From an uncultured Adlercreutzia sp. (lineage in GTDB: Bacteria; Actinomycetota; Coriobacteriia; Coriobacteriales; Eggerthellaceae), in NCBI GenBank assembly GCA_902478715.1, contig CABSMC010000017.1, positions 1 through 38,135 of the forward strand: 38,135 bases of DNA. Reading direction: 5' to 3'. Within the stretch, counting starts at the first letter, position 1; each line of letters opens with the position of its first letter. A model generated the notes under the pieces. It had not been told where the DNA came from. It saw nothing but the letters and a program-made list of their open reading frames with translations, and searched no databases. Position numbers and translations under genes: made by a program. This document shows positions 1-7,730 of the stretch, piece by piece.

Positions 1-568
1 AGAAGAAGAGAATGGCCAAGGTCGCGATGCCCATGGCGATGATGGCCGCATCCAGGCTCTGCGTGGGCCAAAAGATGCCGACGAAGGCTGCGAGTGTGGC
101 GAAGCCTTGCAGCATGAACGATTTGCCGATGAAGTCCATGCGGCGGTTCAGCTGGTCGAGTCCGTGCAAGATGTCGATGACAAGGCCCACGGCCTTGAAC
201 AGGAAGTAGAGGACGATGGTGAGCAGGGAGCTGAGCGGGCACGTGACGAGTGAGTAGATGACGCAGGCGATAAATGACCCGCCAAGGGTTATCAGCCTGA
301 ATCCTAGATACTCCGAAGTCGTGTTCTCGTGCTTGATGTCGGAGATCTGGTAGGTTCCCATTTTGTAGTTCGCGAAGGTTCCGAACGTGCCCGTCACCGA
401 CATGGCGAGCGATAGTAGGCCGGCGGCGTCGTAGCCATTCGAGAGACGTACGATGAGCACTGTGACAAGCCACTGGCACGCGAGGTAGGTGATGGACCCC
501 GCGGAGTTCCACAGCATGTTCTCTCGCATGGAAAGAGGGGGGTAGTCCTTTTTCTCAAGCGTCCTCAC
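1..568 (-). CDS. Polysaccharide flippase (Wzx/MATE-like), N-terminal part
   Basis: The frame is open on the minus strand from a GTG start at 568-566 to the window edge, so only about 189 N-terminal residues are visible. The protein begins VRTLEKKDYPPLSMRENMLW and continues with alternating hydrophobic membrane segments and short polar turns. The opening, in which a 'MRENMLWNSAGS' stretch leads into the first helix, is typical of polysaccharide-exporting flippases of the MATE/MVF superfamily, which move lipid-linked repeat units across the membrane. The GTG overlaps the TGA stop of the upstream LicD gene (GTGA), which implies translational coupling and one operon. The other members, two LicD transferases, fit export of a decorated glycan. 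The flippase assignment rests on membrane pattern and context, because the C-terminal half is missing. Confidence 0.72.
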   Translation of the reverse strand, partial: MRTLEKKDYPPLSMRENMLWNSAGSITYLACQWLVTVLIVRLSNGYDAAGLLSLAMSVTGTFGTFANYKMGTYQISDIKHENTTSEYLGFRLITLGGSFIACVIYSLVTCPLSSLLTIVLYFLFKAVGLVIDILHGLDQLNRRMDFIGKSFMLQGFATLAAFVGIFWPTQSLDAAIIAMGIATLAILFF

Positions 569-1359
569 AGTTGGAATGCCTCGAACGTGTGGATGTCGCG
601 ATTGCCTTCAGCGGGGGGAGTGCGCCAATCGCCGTAAATAGTTTCGAGGATCCTCTCGTATTCCCTAGGGCCGAAATATGTTCTGCCCTCGAAGGGAAGT
701 TCTACCGGTTCATAGAAGTTTCGGGGAAACGTGTAGGCTGGTTTGCCCTCGCCGACAAATTCGGAGACGAGCCCTGTGGAGCCAGGCTCGGTTTCTTGGG
801 CAACCTCGTCTATGGTGCGCGCATATTTTTTGGGGTCGAGCCCGCGCACAAGGGGGCAGACGACTTTCTTCGCAAGCTTGACCCAGGGAGAGGATCCCAC
901 ATTCGGGTCGGCGAGGATGAAGCTGTACCAAAGGTTTGCGCGGTTACGACGCCGGAAAAGGTCGGAGTTGCCAGGATCGATCTCGTCGATGGGGAACACG
1001 TCGACCCACACCCCGACTGCGATATCCTTGCGCACGAAGTTCTCGTAGACGACGGTGGTGGTGTCGACGATCTTGGTGAAGGGGTACACTCCCTTGCCGT
1101 TACGGTAGTTGACGGCATCGAAGCGTTCTGAGCTCCTTTTCTCAGAAAAGATATCGAGGAAGCGTTCGTAGTCCTTCCGGTACATGCAGATATCGATATC
1201 GTCGTCCCAGGGAATGAATCCCCCGTGGCGGTGGGCGCCGAGCAGGGTGCCGTACATCAGCACGTAGGGGATGCCGTTCGTCCGGCAGACGCGATCGATC
1301 TCGTCCATGATTTCGAGCTCGATTCGTTTCATGTCGTCTAGAACGAGACGCTCGCTCAT
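565..1359 (-). CDS. LicD family phosphotransferase (second of pair)
   Basis: This 264-residue protein is a LicD-type nucleotidyl/phosphotransferase. Enzymes of this family transfer phosphocholine or another phospho-substituent from a CDP-type donor to surface sugars. The family signature is clear near residues 36-58: GTLLGAHRHGGFIPWDDDID, in which the aspartates coordinate metal in the active site. The N-terminal helix (DDMKRIELEIMDEIDRVC) is also typical. A good Shine-Dalgarno (AAAGGAGG) lies 8 bases before the ATG. The ATG overlaps the TGA of the upstream LicD gene (ATGA), and its own stop overlaps the GTG of the flippase. The transferred group is not readable from sequence; phosphocholine is favoured by the choline-binding-type proteins encoded a few kilobases away. 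It is a clear paralogue of its neighbour. Confidence 0.9.
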   Translation of the reverse strand: MSERLVLDDMKRIELEIMDEIDRVCRTNGIPYVLMYGTLLGAHRHGGFIPWDDDIDICMYRKDYERFLDIFSEKRSSERFDAVNYRNGKGVYPFTKIVDTTTVVYENFVRKDIAVGVWVDVFPIDEIDPGNSDLFRRRNRANLWYSFILADPNVGSSPWVKLAKKVVCPLVRGLDPKKYARTIDEVAQETEPGSTGLVSEFVGEGKPAYTFPRNFYEPVELPFEGRTYFGPREYERILETIYGDWRTPPAEGNRDIHTFEAFQL

Positions 1360-2198
1360 TGGCGTTCCTCCTTTTGGAGTTCGAGGACGACAGGGGCATG
1401 GTTGCGCCTTTTTTCAAGGGGAGGGAGCTGGTTCCAGTCGCGTCCAAAAGCTTTTTCCAGATAGTAGTCCGTGTCCGCCGGAACAGGCAGCTCGGTGTCC
1501 TCGAAGGCGATGCGTTTGGTTGGAAAAAGGCGCGCTTTCTCGAGTCCCCCGGCGATGGGCGCAGCGAATGCGACGCAACTCTTCGTGCTCTCGCCGGGAT
1601 TTCGCGTCCCCTCGTTGAAGCGGCGGTTGATAGCCTGCTCGGTAAGCAGCGCCCGAACTACGTAATGGGAGCATCGGCATGCGAGGCGCTCGGCGGCGCC
1701 CAGGACGCCGCGATGGGGCACATTGATGGTCTTGGCGTGGTAGAGATACGAGACACTCTGCCACGTTCGGCCTTTCTGGAGCTGCGATTTCGCGATGGTC
1801 TCCTCGTCGCTGAGGTCATCATAGGGGAATATGTCGACGAAAACACCCTGATGCAGCCCGGCTTCGACGGTCTCGGCGGTGTAGAACTTCGTGCCCTTCC
1901 TCATTACCTTCGCGAACATGGCCGCATAGTGCGGTGCCTTGCCGGGTATGAGTAGATCGCAGGTTTCGCTCAGCTCCCGGGCGGCGATATCGAGGAACCG
2001 CTCGTAATCGGATCTCAGCATTCCGATGTCCATGTCATCGTCCCAGGGAATGAAGCCGCCGTGGCGCACGGCGCCCAGCGCGCTCCCGCTGTCGAGGAAG
2101 TAGGGGATGTCGTGGCGCACGCAGAGGGCGTCAATTTCCTTGAGTATCGACAGCTCCTCCTGCTGAAGTCGACGAAGATCGTCGGGATGGTACTCCAT
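1356..2198 (-). CDS. LicD family phosphotransferase (first of pair)
   Basis: This 280-residue protein is a LicD-family transferase with the signature DSGSALGAVRHGGFIPWDDD around residues 35-55. Its N-terminal helix (DDLRRLQQEELSILKEIDAL) matches other LicD proteins. It is first in a minus-strand operon LicD-LicD-flippase whose genes overlap by 4 bases each. The ATG at 2198 follows an AAGGCAGG-type ribosome site at short distance. The pair shares the catalytic motif but diverges elsewhere, so the two may modify different sugars or positions of one glycan. Family membership is certain from the motif. The donor (CDP-choline or another) and the acceptor glycan are inference. The gene is divergent from the plus-strand glycosyltransferase genes, with about 165 bases of shared regulatory space. 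Confidence 0.9.
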   Translation of the reverse strand: MEYHPDDLRRLQQEELSILKEIDALCVRHDIPYFLDSGSALGAVRHGGFIPWDDDMDIGMLRSDYERFLDIAARELSETCDLLIPGKAPHYAAMFAKVMRKGTKFYTAETVEAGLHQGVFVDIFPYDDLSDEETIAKSQLQKGRTWQSVSYLYHAKTINVPHRGVLGAAERLACRCSHYVVRALLTEQAINRRFNEGTRNPGESTKSCVAFAAPIAGGLEKARLFPTKRIAFEDTELPVPADTDYYLEKAFGRDWNQLPPLEKRRNHAPVVLELQKEERQ

Positions 2199-2326
2199 GT
2201 TCCTGCCTTGGTCTCGTTTGCCTTTTCCGACAGCCTATCACAATCCTGCGCAGACAGCGTTGTGCGCATCCTCTATTTCCGGCAACGCCAGCCGTCGTCA
2301 TCGATCGTGCTTTCTGGTCGATTGCC

Positions 2327-2332
2327 TATAAT
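2327..2332 (+). promoter_or_regulatory. Probable -10 box for glycosyltransferase genes
   Basis: A perfect TATAAT lies 33 bases before the ATG at 2365 in the divergent intergenic region. No good -35 hexamer is visible at the standard distance. The ribosome site AGGAGG at 2356-2361 sits only 3 bases before the ATG. Confidence 0.5.
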
Positions 2333-2364
2333 AACAAGCGCAAAGGTATTTCGGTAGGAGGCCT

Positions 2365-3540
2365 ATGACGACGTCGGGCAAGAAGATCGCCATATTCTCG
2401 GCTCTGTATGCGCCGAGCGTTGGCGGGGTCGAGAAATATACGGAGAATCTGGCGCGCTCGCTCGCCCAGCGGGGATGCGCCGTGACGGTGGCGACATCGC
2501 GCATCGACGAGAGTCCGAGCCGCGAAGCCGTCGCCGATGGCGTCGAGGTTCTTCGCCTGCCCGCGCGATCCCTCCTCGGCGGCAGGCTCCCTCTCTCTCG
2601 GAAGAACGGGGAACATGCCGGCCTTTTGCAGGAGCTGCAGGAATGGGCGCCCGACTACGTCATTGTCAACACGCGTTTCTATGCGCACAGCCTCGTGGGG
2701 CTTGATTTTGCGAGGCGCCTTGGGGTGCGGCCCGTGCTGATCGAGCACGGTTCGGCCTACCTGACCCTCGGTAACCCCCTTGCCGATGCGGTGCTGCGCG
2801 GCTACGAGCACGCGATGACCCGTCGCGTGCGGCGCTACGGGCCGGCGTGCTACGGTGTGTCACAGAGAGCCTCCGAATGGCTTGGGCACTTCGGGCTTCC
2901 GTCCGAAGGGGTTCTGAGCAACGCGATAGATGCTGCGGCGTTCCGCCGCCGCTCGTCGGGGAGGAATTTTCGGAAGGAGCTGGGCATCGACGATGGGGTA
3001 ATGGCCGTTGCGTTAGTCGGCCGACTAATGCCGGAAAAGGGCGTTGGCGCGCTGCTCGAGGCGGCACGTCGGGTCGCCGGTGATCGCTCGATCGTCTTTA
3101 TCGTGGCGGGCGATGGGCCCGAAGCCGAAGCGGTGGAAGGGGCTGCCCTGTCGAATCTTTTCACGACGGGGATCCTGGATGCCGGAGACGTGTCGGCGCT
3201 CCTCTCCTGTTCTGACGTCTTTTTGCTGCCGTCGCGCTCCGAAGGTTTCGCCACGTCGCTTCTCGAGAGCGCCTCGTGGGGCCTTCCAGCGCTTGCGACG
3301 GAGGTGGGGGGTGCGCGGGAGGTGCTGGGCGGAGGCGCCGAAAGACTGCTTTTGGAAGATGCGACAGCGGATTCCATCGTAGCCGCCCTGCGTTGGGCGA
3401 AGGACCACCGCGAGGAACTCGGGGCTCTGGGAGCATCCTCGCGAGAGAGGGTCGAAGCGAACTATACCTGGGAAGAGACGGCGCGCCTCGCCGAAGCGGC
3501 TTGCGCGCGGGCGAACGGTTTGGAGCGGGATGCGCGATGA
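2365..3540 (+). CDS. Glycosyltransferase family 4
   Basis: This 391-residue protein has the two-domain GT-B layout of family 4 retaining glycosyltransferases. The N-terminal Rossmann domain starts with KIAIFSALYAPSVGGVEKYT, the acceptor-side glycine loop. The C-terminal donor-binding domain has VGRLMPEKGVGALLEAAR, VAGDGPEAE, then LLPSRSEGFATSLLESASWG, which carries the two conserved acidic residues of the family (the E-x7-E motif). It is probably cytosolic and membrane-associated, adding a sugar from a nucleotide donor to a lipid-linked glycan. The stop overlaps the next start (ATGA), so it is translationally coupled to the second glycosyltransferase. The sugar transferred cannot be read from sequence. 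Confidence 0.9.
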   Translation: MTTSGKKIAIFSALYAPSVGGVEKYTENLARSLAQRGCAVTVATSRIDESPSREAVADGVEVLRLPARSLLGGRLPLSRKNGEHAGLLQELQEWAPDYVIVNTRFYAHSLVGLDFARRLGVRPVLIEHGSAYLTLGNPLADAVLRGYEHAMTRRVRRYGPACYGVSQRASEWLGHFGLPSEGVLSNAIDAAAFRRRSSGRNFRKELGIDDGVMAVALVGRLMPEKGVGALLEAARRVAGDRSIVFIVAGDGPEAEAVEGAALSNLFTTGILDAGDVSALLSCSDVFLLPSRSEGFATSLLESASWGLPALATEVGGAREVLGGGAERLLLEDATADSIVAALRWAKDHREELGALGASSRERVEANYTWEETARLAEAACARANGLERDAR

Positions 3541-4709
3541 GTGAGACAGTTGGGGCGAGCGGCGCGAAAAAAGCCGACATGCGGGTAGTTCATGTGGTGG
3601 GAGCGATGGATCGGGCCGGCACGGAGACCATGATCATGAACCTGTACCGGGCCATGGATCGAGATCGAATCCAATTCGATTTCATCGTCCACGAGGATCG
3701 GCTGTGCGACTATGACGAGGAGATCGCCGATTTGGGCGGTGTCATCCGGAGGATTCCGCGGTTTGTGGGAGCTAATCTTCTCGAGTACGCCAAGGCGAGC
3801 CGCGCGGTTCTCGCCAGCTTCGCCGACGACCCGGTGGTCCACGGGCATATTGGCAGCTGCGCGGCTATTTACTTGAACGAGGCTAAAAAGATGCACAAGG
3901 CCGCCATTGCCCACAGCCATGCTCAGAACTACCCCTTATCGCTGGAGCAGGTGGCCTTCAGGGCCGTTTCGTTTCCCACCCGGTTCGTGGCCGATGAGTT
4001 CTTGGCCTGCTCGCGCCAGGCCGGCATCGACCGCTTCGGGGCCAAGGTTGCCGCGAGCGATCATTTTCACGTCCTGCCGAACGGCATCGATGTTGACCGG
4101 TACCACTGCACCGATAAAGATCACGAGCGGGCCAAGGTGGCTCTGGGGCTGGGAAACGGCCCCATCGTGGGGCACGTGGGAAGATTGGCGGAGATAAAAA
4201 ACCATGCCTTTCTCTTCGAGGTGTTCGTCGAGATGCTCCGGCGTGCTCCTGCTGCGCAGCTGGTGCTTTACGGGAAGGGAGAGCTGGAGGAGCAGCTAAG
4301 GAGCCTAGCCGAGGCGCTCGGGTTGGGGGAGCGCGTCCATTTCCGCGGCCTTACGGACGATGTTCCCTCGGCTTTGAAGGCCATGGATGTCATGGTGTTC
4401 CCGTCGTTCAAAGAAGGACTGGCTATGGCCCTCATCGAGGCGCAGGCGACGGGGATGCCCTGCGTGTTTTCCGACGGCGTGCCCGGGGAGGTGGCGCTGA
4501 GCGAGGCGGCGGTGAGGCTGCCGTTGAGCGACGGCGCTGCGGAATGGGCCCAGACGGCCCTCGCGCTTGGGGAGAAGTCGCGCGATCGCTCCTGCGGGTC
4601 CGCGTTGGTGCGGTCGGCGGGATTTGACGTCGCCTCTTCCGCGGAGTGGCTTGCAGGCTTCTACGGGAAGCTGGCCGAGGGGGCCCTATGCGGGCGGATC
4701 GGCTCCTAG
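3537..4709 (+). CDS. Glycosyltransferase family 4 (EpsF-like)
   Basis: This 390-residue protein is a second GT-B family 4 glycosyltransferase. The start chosen is ATG 3537, which overlaps the preceding stop as ATGA; the frame is open further upstream, but that would run deep into the preceding gene. The N-terminus HVVGAMDRAGTETMIMNLYR and the following FDFIVHED are typical of exopolysaccharide EpsF-type enzymes. The donor domain shows VGHVGRLAEIKNHAFLFEVF and PSFKEGLAMALIEAQATGMP, with the conserved E-x7-E acidic pair. It acts in the same surface-glycan pathway as the upstream gene. It ends about 90 bases before the next gene, where a separate promoter is visible. Sugar specificity is unknown. 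Confidence 0.9.
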   Translation: MSETVGASGAKKADMRVVHVVGAMDRAGTETMIMNLYRAMDRDRIQFDFIVHEDRLCDYDEEIADLGGVIRRIPRFVGANLLEYAKASRAVLASFADDPVVHGHIGSCAAIYLNEAKKMHKAAIAHSHAQNYPLSLEQVAFRAVSFPTRFVADEFLACSRQAGIDRFGAKVAASDHFHVLPNGIDVDRYHCTDKDHERAKVALGLGNGPIVGHVGRLAEIKNHAFLFEVFVEMLRRAPAAQLVLYGKGELEEQLRSLAEALGLGERVHFRGLTDDVPSALKAMDVMVFPSFKEGLAMALIEAQATGMPCVFSDGVPGEVALSEAAVRLPLSDGAAEWAQTALALGEKSRDRSCGSALVRSAGFDVASSAEWLAGFYGKLAEGALCGRIGS

Positions 4710-4758
4710 GGGGCGGCCGGTCTTGAGCGACGCGCAGGGGAGTGCGCGGCGGATAGGG

Positions 4759-4764
4759 TATAAT
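4759..4764 (+). promoter_or_regulatory. Probable -10 box for the GT2-DUF2304 pair
   Basis: A perfect TATAAT lies 35 bases upstream of ATG 4800, after the end of the previous gene. No convincing -35 hexamer is seen. It suggests the next two genes have their own transcription start. Confidence 0.45.
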
Positions 4765-4799
4765 AGCGGCCGCGATGCCTCGATGAATGGTGCTAGGTA

Positions 4800-5498
4800 A
4801 TGGATTTGAAAGTTTTGGCGGTCATACCCGCATACAACGAAGAAGACAACATCGTGTCGACGGTCGACGATTTGCTGCGAAACGCGCCCGGCGTCGACTA
4901 CGTGGTCGTCAACGATGGTTCCTCCGACCTTACGGCGCGGATATGCCGAGAGCGGGGTTTTCGAACCATCGATCTCCCGGTGAATTTAGGGCTTGCCGGA
5001 GGGTTTCAGACGGGAATGAAGTTCGCCTACGAGCATGGGTACGATTACGCGCTGCAGTTCGATGCGGACGGCCAGCATTCGGCGGCCTATGTTTGGCCCA
5101 TGGTCCAGCAGGCGCAGAGCGAGGGATCCGATATCGTCATCGGCTCGCGCTTCTGCACTCAGAAGAAGCCCATTTCTGCGCGCATGCTCGGCTCAATGCT
5201 CATCACGGGGATGATTCGCCTGACTACCGGGCAGCGCGTGGAGGATCCTACCTCGGGGATGCGCCTGTTTAACCGGCGCATGATTCGCTCGTTCGCGCGC
5301 AACTACGATTTCAGCCCCGAGCCCGATACCATCGCTCTTGTCATCCGCGGGGGCGGCAAGGTTTCCGAGATGCAGGTGGAGATGCGCGACCGCGTGGCGG
5401 GGGAGAGCTATCTCAACCTCACGAAATCGGTCGCCTATATGCTGCGCGTGTGCCTGTCGATTCTTTTCATTCAATGGTTCAGGAAGAAGGGTGACTGA
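4800..5498 (+). CDS. Glycosyltransferase family 2 (polyprenyl-phosphate type)
   Basis: This 232-residue protein is a GT-A fold inverting glycosyltransferase like dolichol-phosphate mannose synthase. The start VLAVIPAYNEEDNIVSTVDD gives the nucleotide-binding strand and loop. VVNDGSSDLT and QFDADGQH supply the acidic metal-binding residues, and the size matches the single-domain subgroup. A weakly hydrophobic C-terminus (YMLRVCLSILFIQWF) could touch the membrane. The stop shares a base with the start of the DUF2304 gene (TGATG). In streptococci a GT2 and DUF2304 pair (GacI/GacJ) makes an undecaprenyl-phosphate-linked sugar used to decorate wall polysaccharide, and the same role is inferred here. 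The sugar is unknown. Confidence 0.88.
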   Translation: MDLKVLAVIPAYNEEDNIVSTVDDLLRNAPGVDYVVVNDGSSDLTARICRERGFRTIDLPVNLGLAGGFQTGMKFAYEHGYDYALQFDADGQHSAAYVWPMVQQAQSEGSDIVIGSRFCTQKKPISARMLGSMLITGMIRLTTGQRVEDPTSGMRLFNRRMIRSFARNYDFSPEPDTIALVIRGGGKVSEMQVEMRDRVAGESYLNLTKSVAYMLRVCLSILFIQWFRKKGD

Positions 5499-5857
5499 TG
5501 TACTGGATCGTGCTCGTCGTCGGCGCGATATGCGCTCTGGCGTACGTCGTCCTTAAGATTCGCCGGAACCAGCTGACCACGGCCGATGCCGTGTTCTGGT
5601 TTCTGTTCGCTCTCGCCCTCATCGTTGTGGCGCTGTTTCCTCAGGTTGTGTATGGGCTAACGGGGCTTTTGGGCATGGAATCGCCGGCGAACTTCGTGTT
5701 TCTCTGCGTGTTGGCGATTGTGGTCTACCGCCTGCTGTCGCTCTCTGTCGAAAATGCGCGGCTCCGGGCCAAGCTCACCACACTCGTGCAGCATGTCGCG
5801 CTTGAGGAGTTTAAAGGCTCGGCCGACGACGAGGGTTCCGAGGGCGAGCGCCGCTAA
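5498..5857 (+). CDS. DUF2304 small membrane protein (GacJ-like)
   Basis: This 119-residue protein has three predicted membrane helices (about residues 1-20, 32-58 and 66-84) and a charged cytosolic tail with a short coiled segment (VENARLRAKLTTLVQHVALE). This pattern is that of DUF2304. The family is usually encoded next to a GT2 enzyme, and the streptococcal member GacJ binds and stimulates its GT2 partner. Here it directly follows a GT2 gene with a one-base overlap, which supports the same partnership. It is the last gene of the glycan block. The homology call is firm; the activating role is inferred from the streptococcal case. Confidence 0.85.
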   Translation: MYWIVLVVGAICALAYVVLKIRRNQLTTADAVFWFLFALALIVVALFPQVVYGLTGLLGMESPANFVFLCVLAIVVYRLLSLSVENARLRAKLTTLVQHVALEEFKGSADDEGSEGERR

Positions 5858-5894
5858 GGCGATGTTTCTCGGAGCAGTTTGCGCTTTTCGGGGC

Positions 5895-5925
5895 TATACT
5901 GACATAATGTCTGCATTAAGAGGAG
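5895..5925 (+). promoter_or_regulatory. -10 box and ribosome site of the L,D-transpeptidase gene
   Basis: TATACT at 5895-5900 is a plausible -10 box, and AGGAGG at about 5920-5925 is a strong ribosome site 7 bases before GTG 5933. The ribosome site decides the GTG start. No clear -35 hexamer is seen. Confidence 0.5.
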
Positions 5926-5932
5926 GTCTGTT

Positions 5933-7591
5933 GTGAGAAGCCTGGAAAAGAGAGCCTCGCGCCGGTTTTATGCCGCGTGGTTGGTTGCCGCGCTTGCGGC
6001 TGCGCTTGCTTGCGTGCCCGCCTTCGCCTTTGCGGAGGAGAGCGAAAGTGCTGGAACGGGGGCCGATGGCGGCGCCATAGTTGCGGAAGAGACGTTCGAC
6101 GAGATCGGTGCGGAGGTGGTCGAATCCACCTCCGATGCCCCCGAGGCTGTGGTGCTCGAGCAGGATGGCTCTGATGACCCGAGTAATTCTGACGGGACCG
6201 ACGAAGAGGTCGGCGCCGATGATCCGTCGGACGGCACCGATGAGTCGCAGCCCGAAGGGCCGAACGACCCTGTAAAGCCCGTCGAGCCCATCGTGCCGGG
6301 TCTGAAAACGGTCGGCGACCGGTTCCAATACGTCAACGACGACGGCACGCTGGTGAAGTCGGACTGGAAAACGGTTGGTGACAAGCATTACTACTTCGAC
6401 GCCGAAGGTGTATCGGTGCGCTGGCAACAGAAGATCGGTGGCGAATGGTACTATTTCGACGGTAGCTGCGCCATGGTAACTGGTTGGATCACTTGGCGCG
6501 CGGACGGATTGAAGAGCTACTTTGGTGCTGATGGTAAGGCGCTGAAAGGGTGGCAGCAGCTTGACGGGAATTGGTATTACTTTGATTTCGATACCGCGAA
6601 GAGTTTGAGGTGGCAGCAGAAGATCGGCGGCAGCTGGTACTACTTCAACGGCGCCTCGCAGATGCACACGGGGCTGCTCACGTGGGTGTCCGACGGGCTC
6701 AAGAGCGTCTACGGCTCCGACGGCAAGCGCCTGACCGGGTGGCAGAAGGTGGGCGGCAAGACCTACTACATCGATTCCGCCACGGGCAAGTCCGTCCGCT
6801 GGCAGCAGAAGATCGGCGGCAGCTGGTACTACTTCAACGGCGCCTCGCAGATGCACACGGGGCTGCTCACGTGGGTGTCCGACGGGCTCAAGAGCGTCTA
6901 CGGCTCCGACGGCAAGCGCCTGACCGGGTGGCAGAAGGTGGGCGGGGAAACGTATTATATTGATCCTTCGGCTGGCAAAAGCCTGCGGTATCGTCAAAAG
7001 ATTAACGGAAGCTGGTACTACTTTAATGCCGACTCCCAAATGCATACTGGATGGCTGAAATGGAGCGGCAAAAAACTCTGGTCTTATTACTGGAGCAACG
7101 GTGTCGGGGCAGTGGGGACATTCAATATTGGCGGCTACAGCTACACTTTCGACGGCAATGGCTATACGACCACTGAGCCCATCACCGTTCCCCCTGCGCA
7201 ACGTGCCATGATCCAGAAGGCCCAGAGCTATTCGAGTTCTACCGGCTACCTTATTTTGGTGAATCGGAGCACCCATAAAGTTGGCATCTTTGAGAGAAAG
7301 TCTGGTCGTTGGGATATGACCGCCTATTGGGATTGTGTTACCGGCAAGCCAAGCACCCCCACTATAACGGGCTCGTTCAAGACCACCGGAGGCAAGCGCT
7401 CTTCGCTGAGCACCGATAGCCGGGCGAAGTATTGCACGCAGATAACGGGAGGCTACTTCTTCCATACGATTCTCGCCTCGAACAACGAGCTTGGCAAGAG
7501 CCTGTCCCACGGGTGCATCAGAATGTCTTACTCGTCGGCGAAATGGATATACCAGCATATCAACGCTGGCACGCGGGTGGTGATTTACTAG
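5933..7591 (+). CDS. L,D-transpeptidase with choline-binding-type repeats
   Basis: This 552-residue protein would cross-link or attach material to peptidoglycan outside the cell. Residues 1-34 are a signal peptide (basic start, then WLVAALAAALA, cleavage near AFA-EE). Residues 35-118 are an acidic Ser/Asp/Pro linker. Residues about 123-410 hold repeated modules rich in WYYF, G-W-Q and Y-Y-F, of the choline/glucan-binding wall repeat type. The C-terminal domain (about 425-552) is YkuD-type L,D-transpeptidase, with H511 and the catalytic motif SHGCIRM around C528. The start GTG 5933 is chosen for its AGGAGG site. Two 146-base stretches of the repeat region look identical. It is the first of three consecutive repeat-bearing secreted enzymes, and a terminator-like hairpin follows. 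The repeat ligand (choline) is inference. Confidence 0.9.
   Translation: MRSLEKRASRRFYAAWLVAALAAALACVPAFAFAEESESAGTGADGGAIVAEETFDEIGAEVVESTSDAPEAVVLEQDGSDDPSNSDGTDEEVGADDPSDGTDESQPEGPNDPVKPVEPIVPGLKTVGDRFQYVNDDGTLVKSDWKTVGDKHYYFDAEGVSVRWQQKIGGEWYYFDGSCAMVTGWITWRADGLKSYFGADGKALKGWQQLDGNWYYFDFDTAKSLRWQQKIGGSWYYFNGASQMHTGLLTWVSDGLKSVYGSDGKRLTGWQKVGGKTYYIDSATGKSVRWQQKIGGSWYYFNGASQMHTGLLTWVSDGLKSVYGSDGKRLTGWQKVGGETYYIDPSAGKSLRYRQKINGSWYYFNADSQMHTGWLKWSGKKLWSYYWSNGVGAVGTFNIGGYSYTFDGNGYTTTEPITVPPAQRAMIQKAQSYSSSTGYLILVNRSTHKVGIFERKSGRWDMTAYWDCVTGKPSTPTITGSFKTTGGKRSSLSTDSRAKYCTQITGGYFFHTILASNNELGKSLSHGCIRMSYSSAKWIYQHINAGTRVVIY
6611..6945 (+). repeat. Two identical 146-base direct repeats inside the L,D-transpeptidase gene
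   Basis: Bases 6611-6756 and 6800-6945 match base for base when read by eye, with a period of 189 bases (63 codons). They encode one full set of wall-binding modules. Identity at silent positions points to recent duplication or gene conversion. Confidence 0.85.
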
Positions 7592-7671
7592 CCGCTAGGC
7601 GATTGGCAAAGAGGGGACGCTGCTTCCTGCGCGTTGACGATTCTCAATCAGGCGTAAATAAAGTAAAATGT

Positions 7672-7710
7672 GGGGCGACGAGAGAAGTCGCCCCGCTGTT
7701 TTTTGGGGCG
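7672..7710 (+). terminator. Terminator hairpin with a competing downstream hairpin
   Basis: GGGGCGAC (7672-7679) pairs perfectly with GTCGCCCC (7687-7694), followed by TGTTTTTT ending at 7704, a standard intrinsic terminator. The segment CGCCCC (7689-7694) could instead pair with GGGGCG (7705-7710). It lies between the L,D-transpeptidase and protease genes, 27 bases before the ATG of the latter. A possible promoter (TTGACG at 7634) lies before it, so it may act either as the end of the first gene or within the leader of the second. Confidence 0.7.
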
Positions 7711-7730
7711 TGCGCAGAGAGTGGGCTCCT

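Noticed and set aside
571..1131. A 186-codon plus-strand open frame across the LicD gene
   Set aside because: It has no domain and no ribosome site, and the minus strand encodes a clear LicD signature.
6611..6945. The tandem repeats as a CRISPR or VNTR array
   Set aside because: The repeats are in frame, encode wall-binding modules and have a 189-base period, so they are protein-domain duplications.
5894..7558. A long open frame of about 550 codons on the minus strand, opposite the L,D-transpeptidase gene
   Set aside because: It mirrors the repeats of the plus-strand gene and has no recognisable domain. The plus-strand protein has a signal peptide, wall repeats and a catalytic motif.
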